Positions 15,887 through 23,982 of a DNA stretch of 64,000 bases are shown here, piece after piece. A program made the translations under genes and the position numbers. Every line of letters begins with the position of its first letter. The stretch's first letter is position 1. The stretch is taken from contig NZ_BAABHD010000079.1 of assembly GCF_039541915.1 (NCBI RefSeq), forward strand, positions 1 through 64,000, read 5' to 3'. This DNA is from Nibrella saemangeumensis (lineage in GTDB: Bacteria; Bacteroidota; Bacteroidia; Cytophagales; Spirosomataceae). The notes below the pieces were generated by a model that saw nothing but the letters and a program-made list of their open reading frames with translations, did not search any database and had not been told where the DNA came from.

Positions 15887-16561
15887 TCAGTGTTCGAGCG
15901 AGGTAAAGAGCAGGTGATGGAGGTAAGCCAGCAATTGATTTTCGTCTTTGGTAGCCCCAAAATCCGTCAGCGACGGCAGGTGCTGCATAAAGAACGACTG
16001 GTAATGGGCTGTTTCAATGATCGTACTGGCCAGCGAGCGGGCAAACGGATAATCCGGACGGTAGGTAAGCATCAGGCCGGCAATACGACCACACAAGTCC
16101 TTGTACGGCTTAAACAATTGCTGCCGGTTGTCTTCGGTCACATGCCGGGTCAGGTATGCTTTACTGGCTTCGCGGATTACGATGCGGTGTAGGGCCCGGA
16201 TATCAATATCGTCGGACGCCATCTCCTCAATGTCTTTCAGCAACAGCAGCCGCAGCACACTTTCCAGTTTGTCGTGGGCGTTATTGAGGTTATGGGTCTG
16301 GAAAACCACCTGATATTCCAGCCACTGCCAGTACCAGGCCACCAGATACACCAGCAGCCGGTGTTTGTTTTCGAAATAGCGGTAAATGCTGGCTTCCTTG
16401 GTACTGATCCGGTCGGCCAGTTTGCGGAAGGTCGTCTCCTCGAACCCAATCTCATCAATCAGCGTTATGCCCTGCCGGATTATCCGGCGACCTAATTCTG
16501 ATTGCTCCGGATCACGTAGAAAAAGTTTGTCGTTCATCCGGACATGTACTGTATATTCCAT
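15887..16561 (-). CDS. TetR/AcrR-family repressor
   Basis: 224 residues. The N-terminal DNA-binding domain (about 22-72) has the TetR pattern: IIRQGITLIDEIGFEETTFRKLAD, shown by the core GFEETTFRKLA, then the recognition helix with ASIYRYFENK. The remaining 150 residues are helical and would form the ligand pocket and dimer face; no ligand can be predicted. It is divergent from the ABC/HlyD/TolC genes and most likely controls them and itself through the 215-base spacer, where a palindrome and two opposed -7 boxes are visible. The start at 16561 is the first ATG with a normal leader. Confidence 0.85.
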   Translation of the reverse strand: MEYTVHVRMNDKLFLRDPEQSELGRRIIRQGITLIDEIGFEETTFRKLADRISTKEASIYRYFENKHRLLVYLVAWYWQWLEYQVVFQTHNLNNAHDKLESVLRLLLLKDIEEMASDDIDIRALHRIVIREASKAYLTRHVTEDNRQQLFKPYKDLCGRIAGLMLTYRPDYPFARSLASTIIETAHYQSFFMQHLPSLTDFGATKDENQLLAYLHHLLFTSLEH

Positions 16562-16599
16562 GCATGTGATGTCTTAGTGGCCTACCCCAAATTTTTCCT

Positions 16600-16637
16600 C
16601 AAAGTTAATGAACTTTTAGGTTTAATAGTTATGTTTG
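16600..16637. promoter_or_regulatory. Opposed candidate -7 boxes in the TetR/export spacer
   Basis: On the minus strand TAACTTTG (16607-16600) faces the TetR gene. On the plus strand TATGTTTG (16630-16637) faces the export genes. Both fit TAnnTTTG. Clear -33 elements were not found, so these are candidates only. Confidence 0.4.
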
Positions 16638-16651
16638 CGACTATGAAAGTA

Positions 16652-16673
16652 AAACTATCTTAATTGGTAGTTT
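16652..16673. promoter_or_regulatory. Candidate TetR operator
   Basis: AAACTATC (16652-16659) and GGTAGTTT (16666-16673) form an inverted repeat with 7 of 8 pairs around six bases. It would sit just past the transcription start predicted from the plus-strand -7 box, a good place for repression. Confidence 0.4.
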
Positions 16674-16775
16674 AACCCTCTAACAAATAAAATATAAATT
16701 AGTTCGGACCTATAAAGCAGGATCAAAAGTCTGGTTGACCGCTACCCGATAGTCTGGATCTAAAATTTACGGTGA

Positions 16776-17786
16776 ATGATAACTTCTTATACGGATAACC
16801 TTAAGCCTCTTACTCCCCTCCAGCGCCTGATTCGGCTTCTGACCAATGAGAAGCGGGATATCTGGTATATCTACCTGTACGCCATTGTAGCCGGCTTGGT
16901 CAGTCTGTCGCTGCCCCTGGGCATACAGGCGGTATTCAACCTGGTGTCGAGCGGAATGGTGTTCAATTCCATTTACCTGCTCATTGTGCTGGTGGTTCTG
17001 GGGGTCGTGCTAACCGGCATTCTGCTGATCAGCCAGATGGCGCTGGTGGAATACCTGCAGCAGCGAATCTTTGTAAAGGCCGCTTTTGAATTTACGTTTC
17101 GCCTGCCGCGTATCCAGCCCGAAGCCCTGGACCCGTATTACCCGCCCGAGCTGATGAACCGGTTCTTCGACGTGCTTACGTTGCAAAAAGGGCTGCCCAA
17201 GCTTCTGATTGATATTTCAGCTGCCCTCATTCAAATTCTGTTTGGTATCATTCTGCTCTCGTTTTACCACCCGATTTTTATCGCCGTGGGTATTCTGACC
17301 ATTATGATGCTGATAGGAGTGGTGCTTATTTATGGGCCCTCGGGCTTACGCACCAGTCTGAGCGAGTCGAAATACAAGTACAAGGTAGCGGGCTGGCTGG
17401 AGGAAATTGCCGGTAACCTGCCAGACTATCGCCAGGATCCCGACTCGCCGGGCATGATGGACAAAACCGATGAACTGGTAGCGAACTACCTCAAATACCG
17501 AAATGAGCACTTTAGTGTACTCAGACGCTTTTATTACAATGCCGTTGGGTTTAAGACCATCGTGACTGGGGCACTACTGGTTCTGGGCACGCTGCTGGTG
17601 GTCGATCGTCAGATGACGCTTGGCCAGTTTGTGGCCGCTGAACTGGTTATTGTCTTAATCACCAATTCAGTAGAGAAGCTCGTCATGAGCATTGATGTCG
17701 TGTTTGATTTGCTCACGGCCGTTGAAAAACTGGGCAATGTGACCGATTTGCCCCTGGCCGAAACCGACGTAACATATCAGCCCTGA
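16776..17786 (+). CDS. ABC exporter membrane domain without an ATPase domain
   Basis: 336 residues. It is an ABC type-1 exporter membrane domain with helices near 28-52, 62-88, 150-172, 175-197 and 262-305, in the order seen in bacteriocin/type-1-secretion ABC proteins. It stops at residue 336, where such proteins normally continue into a nucleotide-binding domain of about 230 residues. No Walker A, signature or Walker B motif occurs here or in the 38 bases before the next gene, in any frame. There is also no N-terminal C39 peptidase. It is followed by HlyD and TolC homologues. It may borrow an ATPase encoded elsewhere, or do another job such as scaffolding. Confidence 0.82.
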   Translation: MITSYTDNLKPLTPLQRLIRLLTNEKRDIWYIYLYAIVAGLVSLSLPLGIQAVFNLVSSGMVFNSIYLLIVLVVLGVVLTGILLISQMALVEYLQQRIFVKAAFEFTFRLPRIQPEALDPYYPPELMNRFFDVLTLQKGLPKLLIDISAALIQILFGIILLSFYHPIFIAVGILTIMMLIGVVLIYGPSGLRTSLSESKYKYKVAGWLEEIAGNLPDYRQDPDSPGMMDKTDELVANYLKYRNEHFSVLRRFYYNAVGFKTIVTGALLVLGTLLVVDRQMTLGQFVAAELVIVLITNSVEKLVMSIDVVFDLLTAVEKLGNVTDLPLAETDVTYQP

Positions 17787-17824
17787 GCCGGGCTTCTGTC
17801 AAGTACTTAGATGACTGATTATCC

Positions 17825-19174
17825 ATGCTAAATTTATCAAGACAACGGGTAGACGAAACCATTTTTCAGCACTACCGGCTTCGTACGCTGCATACCCTGC
17901 CTAATCTGCAGGCCGGACGGCGGTTGGCCAGGTTATTGCTGTTTATGCTGGCCATGCTGCTTATTGTCCTGTTTATGCCCTGGCGGCAGAACGTAACCGG
18001 TGAGGGCTCGGTTACTGCCCTAACTCCCCAGGATCGCCCGCAGACGATTCAGAACGCCATTGCGGGCCGGATCGAGCGGTGGGCTATTCAGGAAGGCGAA
18101 TACGTCCGTAAAGGGGATACGCTGGTCGTCGTCTCGGAGATCAAGGACGAATACTTTGACCCGAATCTGCCCCTCCGGCTTCAGGAGCAGCGGTCGGCCA
18201 AAGAAGGTAGCATGGAGGCTACTGTGGCTAAAATTGCGGCTCTGGACGGGCAGATTGAGGCCCTGCAGGCCGGTTTGAGGGTGAAGCTGGAGTCGGCCCG
18301 TAACAAGGTGCGGCAGTCTCAGTTTAAGGTCGTCAGCGACAGTACCGACCTGATTGCCACCCGCAATAACTACCAGATTGCCCGGGACCGGCTGGAGCGG
18401 TTTGAACGAGGGTATAAAGAAGGTCTGTTTTCCCTGACCGATCTTGAGTCACGCCGACTGAAGGTCCAGGAAGATTACGCCAAGGTGATTTCTCAGGAAA
18501 ACAAACTGAATGTATCGCGGCAGGAACTAATCAACGCCCGGCTTGACCTGACCAACATTCAGGCCGATTACCAGGAGAAGCTGGCCAAAGCGATGTCAGA
18601 CCGCAGTTCGGCGGTCTCGTACCGGGCAGAAGCCTCCGGGGAGATTTCCAAGATTCAGAATAAAATATCAAGCGTTGATGTTCGTCGGGGTATGTACGTC
18701 ATCCGGGCTCCGCAGGATGGCTACGTGGTACGGGCCCTGAAAGCGGGTATTGGTGAGACCATAAAGGAAGGCGAGTCCATTGCTACCCTGCAACCGGATT
18801 CACCCCTGCTGGCGGTTGAACTGTACGTACGGCCGATGGATGTGCCGCTCATTTCGCGGGGGCGCACGGTCCGGCTGGAGTTTGACGGCTGGCCGGCGGT
18901 CCAGTTTTCGGGCTGGCCACTGGTGGCGGTTGGTACATTTGGGGGTGAGGTGGCCGTGGTGGATGCGGTCAATAGCCAGGGCGGCAAATACCGGCTGCTG
19001 GTTAAGCCGAAAGACGACGATCATCCCTGGCCCAAACAGCTTCGGGCCGGGTCTGGTGTCTACGGCTGGGTCATGCTGGACGATGTACCGGTCTGGTATG
19101 AGATCTGGCGGCTGCTGAACGGGTTTCCACCGAGCCTGAATGAAGAACCTAAAGCGCAGGAGCCAAAGAAATGA
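17825..19174 (+). CDS. HlyD-family periplasmic adaptor
   Basis: 449 residues. One membrane helix lies near 36-54 (LARLLLFMLAMLLIVLF). Then comes half of a lipoyl/barrel domain (GEGSVTAL, GRIERWAIQEGEYVRKGD near 78-100), a long coiled-coil arm (about 115-290), the second lipoyl half (IRAPQDGYVVRALKAGIGE near 300), and a beta-barrel domain to 420. Such proteins bridge an inner-membrane transporter to TolC. Its ATG at 17825 is 38 bases after the ABC gene, and its stop overlaps the ATG of the TolC gene. Substrate unknown. Confidence 0.92.
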   Translation: MLNLSRQRVDETIFQHYRLRTLHTLPNLQAGRRLARLLLFMLAMLLIVLFMPWRQNVTGEGSVTALTPQDRPQTIQNAIAGRIERWAIQEGEYVRKGDTLVVVSEIKDEYFDPNLPLRLQEQRSAKEGSMEATVAKIAALDGQIEALQAGLRVKLESARNKVRQSQFKVVSDSTDLIATRNNYQIARDRLERFERGYKEGLFSLTDLESRRLKVQEDYAKVISQENKLNVSRQELINARLDLTNIQADYQEKLAKAMSDRSSAVSYRAEASGEISKIQNKISSVDVRRGMYVIRAPQDGYVVRALKAGIGETIKEGESIATLQPDSPLLAVELYVRPMDVPLISRGRTVRLEFDGWPAVQFSGWPLVAVGTFGGEVAVVDAVNSQGGKYRLLVKPKDDDHPWPKQLRAGSGVYGWVMLDDVPVWYEIWRLLNGFPPSLNEEPKAQEPKK

Positions 19175-20574
19175 TACCAGCTGTCTTGTTATTAACTGTC
19201 CTGTGGACGGCCGAGCCGGATACGACTGTACTCACGGCCCGGTCGTTCTATGAGGTTGTTGCGCAGAATCATCCCCTGGTCCGGCAGGCAGCTTTGTTCA
19301 ACGACGAAGCCCGTCAGGAGGTGCTCCAGGCCCAGGGTGCCTTTGATCCAAAACTGCTTGGTGAGTACTACCGGAAAGATTTCGGAAATAAACTCTACTA
19401 CGATAAATGGCTGTCGGGCCTGTCGGTGCCGGTATGGCTGGGCGGGGCCGACATCAAAGTTACGCATGAACGCAACCGGGGCTCGTTTGTTAATGCCGAA
19501 GACCGGATGTCGACCCCTGGCCTGACGGCGGTGGGCATCAACATACCGGTGGGGCAGGGGTTGCTGATCGACGCCCGCCGGAATGCCTTGCGACAGGCAG
19601 AACTGGCGGTAACCCTAGCCGATGCCGACCGGCTGAAGCTCATTAACAAGACTCTGTTTGATGCCGCTAAAACGTACTGGGACTGGTATGTAGCGTACCA
19701 GCAATACGTGCTAATTCAGGAGGGGTATCAGCTGGCTGATGTCCGGTACCGGGCTGTTCGCCAGCGTGCCCTGCTCGGCGATGCCGCAGCCATTGATACC
19801 ACCGAAGCCCTGATTACGGCGCAGGACCGGTTGGTGCAGCGCCAGCAGGCCGAGGTAGACTTACAGAATGCCCGGCTCCGTATGTCGGCTTTTCTGTGGA
19901 ATACCAACAATCAACCAGTCGATTTACCGGCAAATGTGGTTCCGCAGGCTTCTGGTCTGGCGCTTGCCAACGAGGAAGTGCTGCAGTCGCTGCTGAACCG
20001 GGCGGCCGAGCAACACCCCGACCTGACCAAACTCGATACCAAGTTCCGGCAATTGGTGCTGGAAGAGCGCTTCCGGCGCGAAATGCTGAAGCCGCAGGTA
20101 AATGTCAACGCCAGTCTGTTGAGTGGCACGGCGCTCGTTGGCGGGCCCAATGACTGGCCAATGTACTACTCGTTCCGACCGGCCAACCACAAGATCGGCG
20201 TAGACCTGGTGTTTCCGCTATTTCTCCGGAAGGAGCGGGGAAAGCTTCGTCAGGTACAGATCAAAGCCCAGCAGGTAACGCTGGAGCGGCAGCAGACCGG
20301 CCGGTTTATCCTGAATGCCGTGCAGGGAGCCTACAATGAACTTAAGGCGCTGGAAAACCAGATTGCCGTCCAGCAACAGGCGGTGGCTAATCAACGCGTC
20401 TTACTTCGGGCCGAGCAGCAGAAGTTCGAGATCGGGGAGAGCTCCCTGTTCTTGGTAAACGCACGGGAGGCCAAACTGATCGATATGGCGGTAAAGCTGG
20501 CGCAGTTACGGGCCAAATACCAGAAGGCCGTGGCCGAACTGTACTTTACCGCCGGAACCAGTACGCCGATCTAA
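19171..20574 (+). CDS. TolC-family outer-membrane efflux protein
   Basis: 467 residues. A short signal sequence (MIPAVLLLTVLWTA) leads into two tandem OEP repeats with long helices and beta hairpins: SFYEVVAQNHPLVRQAA near 27 and the second repeat from about 270. The family's Pro/Gly turns and Gln/Ala-rich helices (VQQQAVANQRVLLRAEQQKFEIGESSLFLV, shown as FEIGESSLFLV near 418) are present. It would form the trimeric outer-membrane channel of the TetR-linked export system. ATGA overlap with HlyD shows translational coupling. No clear terminator was found in the 60 bases before the convergent VOC gene. Confidence 0.92.
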   Translation: MIPAVLLLTVLWTAEPDTTVLTARSFYEVVAQNHPLVRQAALFNDEARQEVLQAQGAFDPKLLGEYYRKDFGNKLYYDKWLSGLSVPVWLGGADIKVTHERNRGSFVNAEDRMSTPGLTAVGINIPVGQGLLIDARRNALRQAELAVTLADADRLKLINKTLFDAAKTYWDWYVAYQQYVLIQEGYQLADVRYRAVRQRALLGDAAAIDTTEALITAQDRLVQRQQAEVDLQNARLRMSAFLWNTNNQPVDLPANVVPQASGLALANEEVLQSLLNRAAEQHPDLTKLDTKFRQLVLEERFRREMLKPQVNVNASLLSGTALVGGPNDWPMYYSFRPANHKIGVDLVFPLFLRKERGKLRQVQIKAQQVTLERQQTGRFILNAVQGAYNELKALENQIAVQQQAVANQRVLLRAEQQKFEIGESSLFLVNAREAKLIDMAVKLAQLRAKYQKAVAELYFTAGTSTPI

Positions 20575-20634
20575 ACACCCGCCAGGTCTGAAACCAGAAG
20601 ATGCCGGTGAAACCGACCAACATAAATGGCCTGG

Positions 20635-21063
20635 TTAAACCGGGTTTGCCTCGTCTGTATACCCCTGGCTTATTTCGACAATGTTTCCGTCCGGATCTTT
20701 CACCCAAACGGTTTTCCAGCCGGGTATGAAATCGCTGAAATCGAGCGGGCCCAGGGTTGGTACGGCAGCGTCTCCCATCTCGGCCAGTTTAGCGTCTACA
20801 TCGTCGACCTGGAAAGCAATGTGGCGGATTGCCGAAAAATGTGGACCGTCGCCCGTCTCAACTTTGGGGCTTGTAGTTTCGGCGTCGGCCCGGAATAACT
20901 CCAGGTAAACGTCCTGGTCGTTTTTCAGGAACACAATCGCATTGTCTTCGCCCAACGGAATGACGCGGGCCCTGGAAAAGCCAAAGTGAGTAGAGTAGAA
21001 CTGCTCAATGGCAACCGGATCTGTGCAGGATAAAGCGATGTGGGAAAACTTTAGGGTAGGCAT
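20635..21063 (-). CDS. VOC/glyoxalase-family protein
   Basis: 142 residues, one vicinal-oxygen-chelate module pair. Metal-ligand-like residues are visible: His8 in FSHIALSC, Glu near 55 in YLELFRA, His near 78 in RHIAFQV and Glu near 130 in GNIVEIS. Family members are glyoxalases, dioxygenases or epimerases; the exact reaction cannot be read from the sequence. It is the last gene of the 13-gene minus-strand block but is separated from the aldolase gene by a strong terminator hairpin, so it may have its own promoter or depend on read-through. Confidence 0.85.
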   Translation of the reverse strand: MPTLKFSHIALSCTDPVAIEQFYSTHFGFSRARVIPLGEDNAIVFLKNDQDVYLELFRADAETTSPKVETGDGPHFSAIRHIAFQVDDVDAKLAEMGDAAVPTLGPLDFSDFIPGWKTVWVKDPDGNIVEISQGYTDEANPV

Positions 21064-21110
21064 AATGGTCTCTGCTGGTCAATTAAGTTTGGCTACTACG
21101 TTCGTATTGA

Positions 21111-21138
21111 AACAGCCCTGCCAGGCGGCAGGGCTGTT
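21111..21138 (-). terminator. Terminator after the HpcH/HpaI aldolase gene
   Basis: Perfect 12-base arms AACAGCCCTGCC (21111-21122) and GGCAGGGCTGTT (21127-21138) with a 4-base loop. On the minus strand it continues TTTCAAT, a short U-tract. Confidence 0.75.
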
Positions 21139-21144
21139 GATGAA

Positions 21145-21897
21145 TCAGGCGTTTTTTACCGTTTCAAGCACATTTTTGGCTGATGAGGCCAGTAAAAGGA
21201 CATCAGCGCCTAATGTCAGCAGCCGGAATCCCTCCTGGATACGGGCCTTGGCCTGATTAGGGTCTCCGACAAACGCACCGCAGGGAATACCCGCTTGATT
21301 GCAGGCCTGCAGGACCTTCTGGATTTCGGCTTCTATCTGCGGATTCCCCAGATCATTTTGCAGGTTCATACTGCCCGCTAGGTCCAAGGCTCCGATGATC
21401 ACACCATCTAACCCCTCCACCTGTAGGATTTCGTTGATATTCTGAACTGCCGTAACGTGTTCGATCATAAAGATCGTGGCTACTTCGTCGTTAGCCGACT
21501 TTATGTAATCGCCCAGCCGGAGTCCATACCCCTGAGCACGAGCCAGGCCAATTCCTCGCTCCCCTAAGGGCGGGTATTTGGTAAACTTTATGGCTTTCTC
21601 GGCTTCTTCGCGGGTATTGACCGAGGGGATGAGGATTCCGTCCGGGCCAGTGTCCAGAACGCGCTTGATGATCGTCTGATCGTTGCAATCAACGCGTACC
21701 ACGGTACTGGTGCCGGTTCCCGAGATAGCCTGAAGCTGGGCCATAATCGTCTCCAGACCCATGGTTGTGTGCTCGGCTTCAATCCAGACCCAGTCAAAAC
21801 CGAGGTGCCCTACTAACTCTGCAATGATTGGATTGCCAATTGTTAAAGTTAAGCCATATACGATTTCACCAGAATTCAGTTTTTGCTTAAAGGTCAT
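21145..21897 (-). CDS. HpcH/HpaI-family class II aldolase
   Basis: 250 residues, the usual size. Members cleave or form C-C bonds of 2-keto-3-deoxy-type acids, using a divalent metal and pyruvate or a similar enolate. The fold landmarks are GFDWVWIEAEHTTMG near 34-48, RVDCND near 69, PSVNTREEAE near 88, GERGIGLARAQGYG near 110, the metal Glu in FMIEHVTAVQNI near 141 and the metal Asp in GALDLAGSMN near 168. The metal Glu and Asp are kept. It is co-directional with a SnoaL-like gene 12 bases upstream. In this cluster it would fit retro-aldol release of pyruvate or an aldehyde, but the substrate is unknown. Confidence 0.88.
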   Translation of the reverse strand: MTFKQKLNSGEIVYGLTLTIGNPIIAELVGHLGFDWVWIEAEHTTMGLETIMAQLQAISGTGTSTVVRVDCNDQTIIKRVLDTGPDGILIPSVNTREEAEKAIKFTKYPPLGERGIGLARAQGYGLRLGDYIKSANDEVATIFMIEHVTAVQNINEILQVEGLDGVIIGALDLAGSMNLQNDLGNPQIEAEIQKVLQACNQAGIPCGAFVGDPNQAKARIQEGFRLLTLGADVLLLASSAKNVLETVKNA

Positions 21898-21909
21898 GAT
21901 CCAGGGCGA

Positions 21910-22365
21910 TTATACCATTCCGAGTTCCGTCATCAGGGCATGCGAGTCGTACGAATACCACGTTAATTCGGCCAGCTTGCCTTCGGCAAACCGGCACAAT
22001 ATGTTATACCGGAATGTAATTACTTTGCCGTTTGGCGGGGTTCCATCAGGCAATGGACCCGTGAAGGTACCGGTGTAGTTAAGCACCAGCGTGACAATTT
22101 CGCCCTCACCGAAAAGGTGTTCGATATTATGAGAACCATCCGGAAAGGCAACTTCCTCCGTTACGTAAAAGAATCCGCTTAAAGCCTGATTGCCATGAAG
22201 ATCACCGGGCACAAAGTGGGTATGGCCTACGAAATCTTCCGACACAAATTCGAGATATTCATTGAACGTTCTGGCATCGTTGTTTTCAACAATAAAGCGC
22301 ATGATCGCTTTATAGCGCTCAATTCCGTGAGCCTCCGGAATGGCCGTTTTGGAGAGTGTTTGCAT
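21910..22365 (-). CDS. SnoaL-like / ester-cyclase-type NTF2-fold protein
   Basis: 151 residues, a single NTF2-like cone. The pattern fits the SnoaL ester-cyclase branch: YKAIMRFIVENNDARTFNEYLEF near 19, FVGHTHFVPGDLHGNQAL near 46, GEGEIVTLVLNYTGTFTG near 85 and FRYNILCRFAEGKLAEL near 118. Such proteins bind small carbonyl or polyketide-like molecules and may cyclise, isomerise or hydrate them. Catalytic residues cannot be fixed by eye. It sits 12 bases upstream of the aldolase, and a hairpin separates it from the DJ-1 gene before it. Confidence 0.75.
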   Translation of the reverse strand: MQTLSKTAIPEAHGIERYKAIMRFIVENNDARTFNEYLEFVSEDFVGHTHFVPGDLHGNQALSGFFYVTEEVAFPDGSHNIEHLFGEGEIVTLVLNYTGTFTGPLPDGTPPNGKVITFRYNILCRFAEGKLAELTWYSYDSHALMTELGMV

Positions 22366-22425
22366 GATTTTTAGAATTGAAAGTGAAAATGAATGTGGTA
22401 GTACTGATACGGATAATTCTACTAA

Positions 22426-22469
22426 AAAGGAGCAGCTATCTACATCGCGGTGCAGATAACCACTCCTTT
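22426..22469 (-). terminator. Hairpin inside the minus-strand cluster (possible terminator or attenuator)
   Basis: AAAGGAG (22426-22432) pairs with CTCCTTT (22463-22469), and TATCT (22437-22441) with AGATA (22454-22458), separated by a small internal loop. On the minus strand it is followed by a further run of Ts. It lies in the largest gap (148 bases) within the block and may lower expression of the last three genes. Confidence 0.5.
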
Positions 22470-22513
22470 GAATTACTTAACGTCTGGAGCAGCGGATAAA
22501 AATGCCGATAACG

Positions 22514-23113
22514 CTAGGCTGTTTCAAGAGCAGGAACCGGTTCTGACTGCTTGGAGAGGATTTCGATTATCCTCTTGGCAAACAAGTGAGCGTGCCCCCC
22601 TGAGCGGCCGGTTACCAGATCATCATCCACAACCACATCTTCGTTGGTATATACCGCTCCATAAGCCTTGGCATCGCCAATCAGGTTATTATGACAAACC
22701 AGCGGCCGGCCTTTCACCAGCTCTGTGGCCGGAGCCACCAGCCAGAGTCCATGACAGATTATACCTTTCAGGACGCTTTTCTCGGCGAATACCCGCTTGA
22801 GAAACTCGGTGGCTGGTGGAATTTTCGTCACGTCTTCGGTGTAACGGAGCCGGTCAGATACCATCCCGGAAGGGACAATAATGGCCGCGTAACTCCGCAG
22901 TTCTTCGTCGCTCATGTTCTCGAAACTTTCCGAGCAGTCCATGGGTACTTTGTATTCATGGCCGTGAAAAGTGATGCGCTCCTGACCCCAGAGCCGGGTC
23001 AGAAAATGCAGGTCGGCACCCTCTTCCGGAAAGCGATACTTGTAATAGAAAATCTCGTTTTCGAAGTAATCGCTTTCCAGAAGAATACCGATTTTTTTGC
23101 CTTTTAGCTTCAT
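22514..23113 (-). CDS. DJ-1/PfpI-family protein 1
   Basis: 199 residues, one DJ-1/PfpI flavodoxin-like domain. The nucleophile-elbow Cys is in GIICHGLWLV (Cys120, followed by His121 as in PfpI proteases and glyoxalases). An acidic residue is in the first loop (LLESDYFENE). A classic Gly-rich strand GKKIGILLES opens the protein. Family members include proteases, deglycases, glyoxalase III and chaperones. It is the second of two adjacent DJ-1 genes and is less similar to the other two of the cluster, which share an NLGLWGEEL/EFGYWGVEL start. Confidence 0.85.
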   Translation of the reverse strand: MKLKGKKIGILLESDYFENEIFYYKYRFPEEGADLHFLTRLWGQERITFHGHEYKVPMDCSESFENMSDEELRSYAAIIVPSGMVSDRLRYTEDVTKIPPATEFLKRVFAEKSVLKGIICHGLWLVAPATELVKGRPLVCHNNLIGDAKAYGAVYTNEDVVVDDDLVTGRSGGHAHLFAKRIIEILSKQSEPVPALETA

Positions 23114-23159
23114 GCTGTTGGATGGCTATGATCACCAGAAGGTGATCCGTCAGGATTGC

Positions 23160-23936
23160 TTAAGCCGGTACTTCGGCTGATACGGACAGAACCTCAACCA
23201 GCTTGTTACCAAACGCGATAGACGACTCAACCGATAGGGCGGTAACGAACGGATGGTCGTACATTACCTGTGGTTTCTCGCGGTTAGCGGTTGGGTCGGA
23301 GTAAACGCGTCCGCCTGGACCGACAGCATCCTCGACGACTACGCAAAGCGGGAAAATGAAACCCTGCGTTACCAGATCGGTTCCCGCATTCTGGGAATTC
23401 CGGCGCGACAAGGGATAATTCAACGGACCCGTGAAGTCCCACTCACGCGGGTGAGCCACAATTTTTTTGCCGTAAATGATACTGCGGTGTAAGGTATCCG
23501 TATCCCGAGCCCAGACAAACGCCCCAACGGCGTAGCAGAGGGCCCCGAGTATCTTACCCTGCGCGTATGCGTCAACACACAGCTTATGCACAAACGGGTT
23601 GCCTACCAGATCGAGCGGGGAACCGGGACCGCCAACCAGCACAAGCACATCGTAGTCGGCCATGTTGGCATCTTCTATTTTGATCGGATTATCCCACTCA
23701 CCGTTATCCAGAATTTCATTGATGCGATCAACCACTTCACCTGGATTGACATGGTAGTTCTGCATCGGATCAATAAAATTTTTATCAACGCTCAGTTCGA
23801 GTGGTAGTGGCGTAATACCTTTTGGCGTAGCCAGCGTAACGTCGAAACCAGCTTTGTTCAGCGCATCCCAGGGAGCTTGCAATTCTTCTCCCCACAAGCC
23901 CAGGTTCGATGCCAGAATTAGTACTTTCTTGCTCAT
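23160..23936 (-). CDS. DJ-1/PfpI-family protein 2 (long type)
   Basis: 258 residues, longer than a minimal DJ-1 domain. It opens KKVLILASNLGLWGEEL with the family Glu near 17-18. The nucleophile Cys134 is in GALCYAVGAF; here Tyr replaces His after the Cys. The VGGPGSP motif near 102 is also typical. The C-terminal extension has FTGPLNYPLSRRNSQNAG and ends with HPFVTALSVESS, the usual active-site-adjacent segment. It is clearly paralogous to the product of 31705-32532 at the other end of the block. It is expected to act on a reactive carbonyl compound, but the reaction is unknown. Confidence 0.85.
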   Translation of the reverse strand: MSKKVLILASNLGLWGEELQAPWDALNKAGFDVTLATPKGITPLPLELSVDKNFIDPMQNYHVNPGEVVDRINEILDNGEWDNPIKIEDANMADYDVLVLVGGPGSPLDLVGNPFVHKLCVDAYAQGKILGALCYAVGAFVWARDTDTLHRSIIYGKKIVAHPREWDFTGPLNYPLSRRNSQNAGTDLVTQGFIFPLCVVVEDAVGPGGRVYSDPTANREKPQVMYDHPFVTALSVESSIAFGNKLVEVLSVSAEVPA

Positions 23937-23982
23937 GGTATGTAGAAAATTAACAGTTAATTAAGGTTACTTTTTCAGATAA

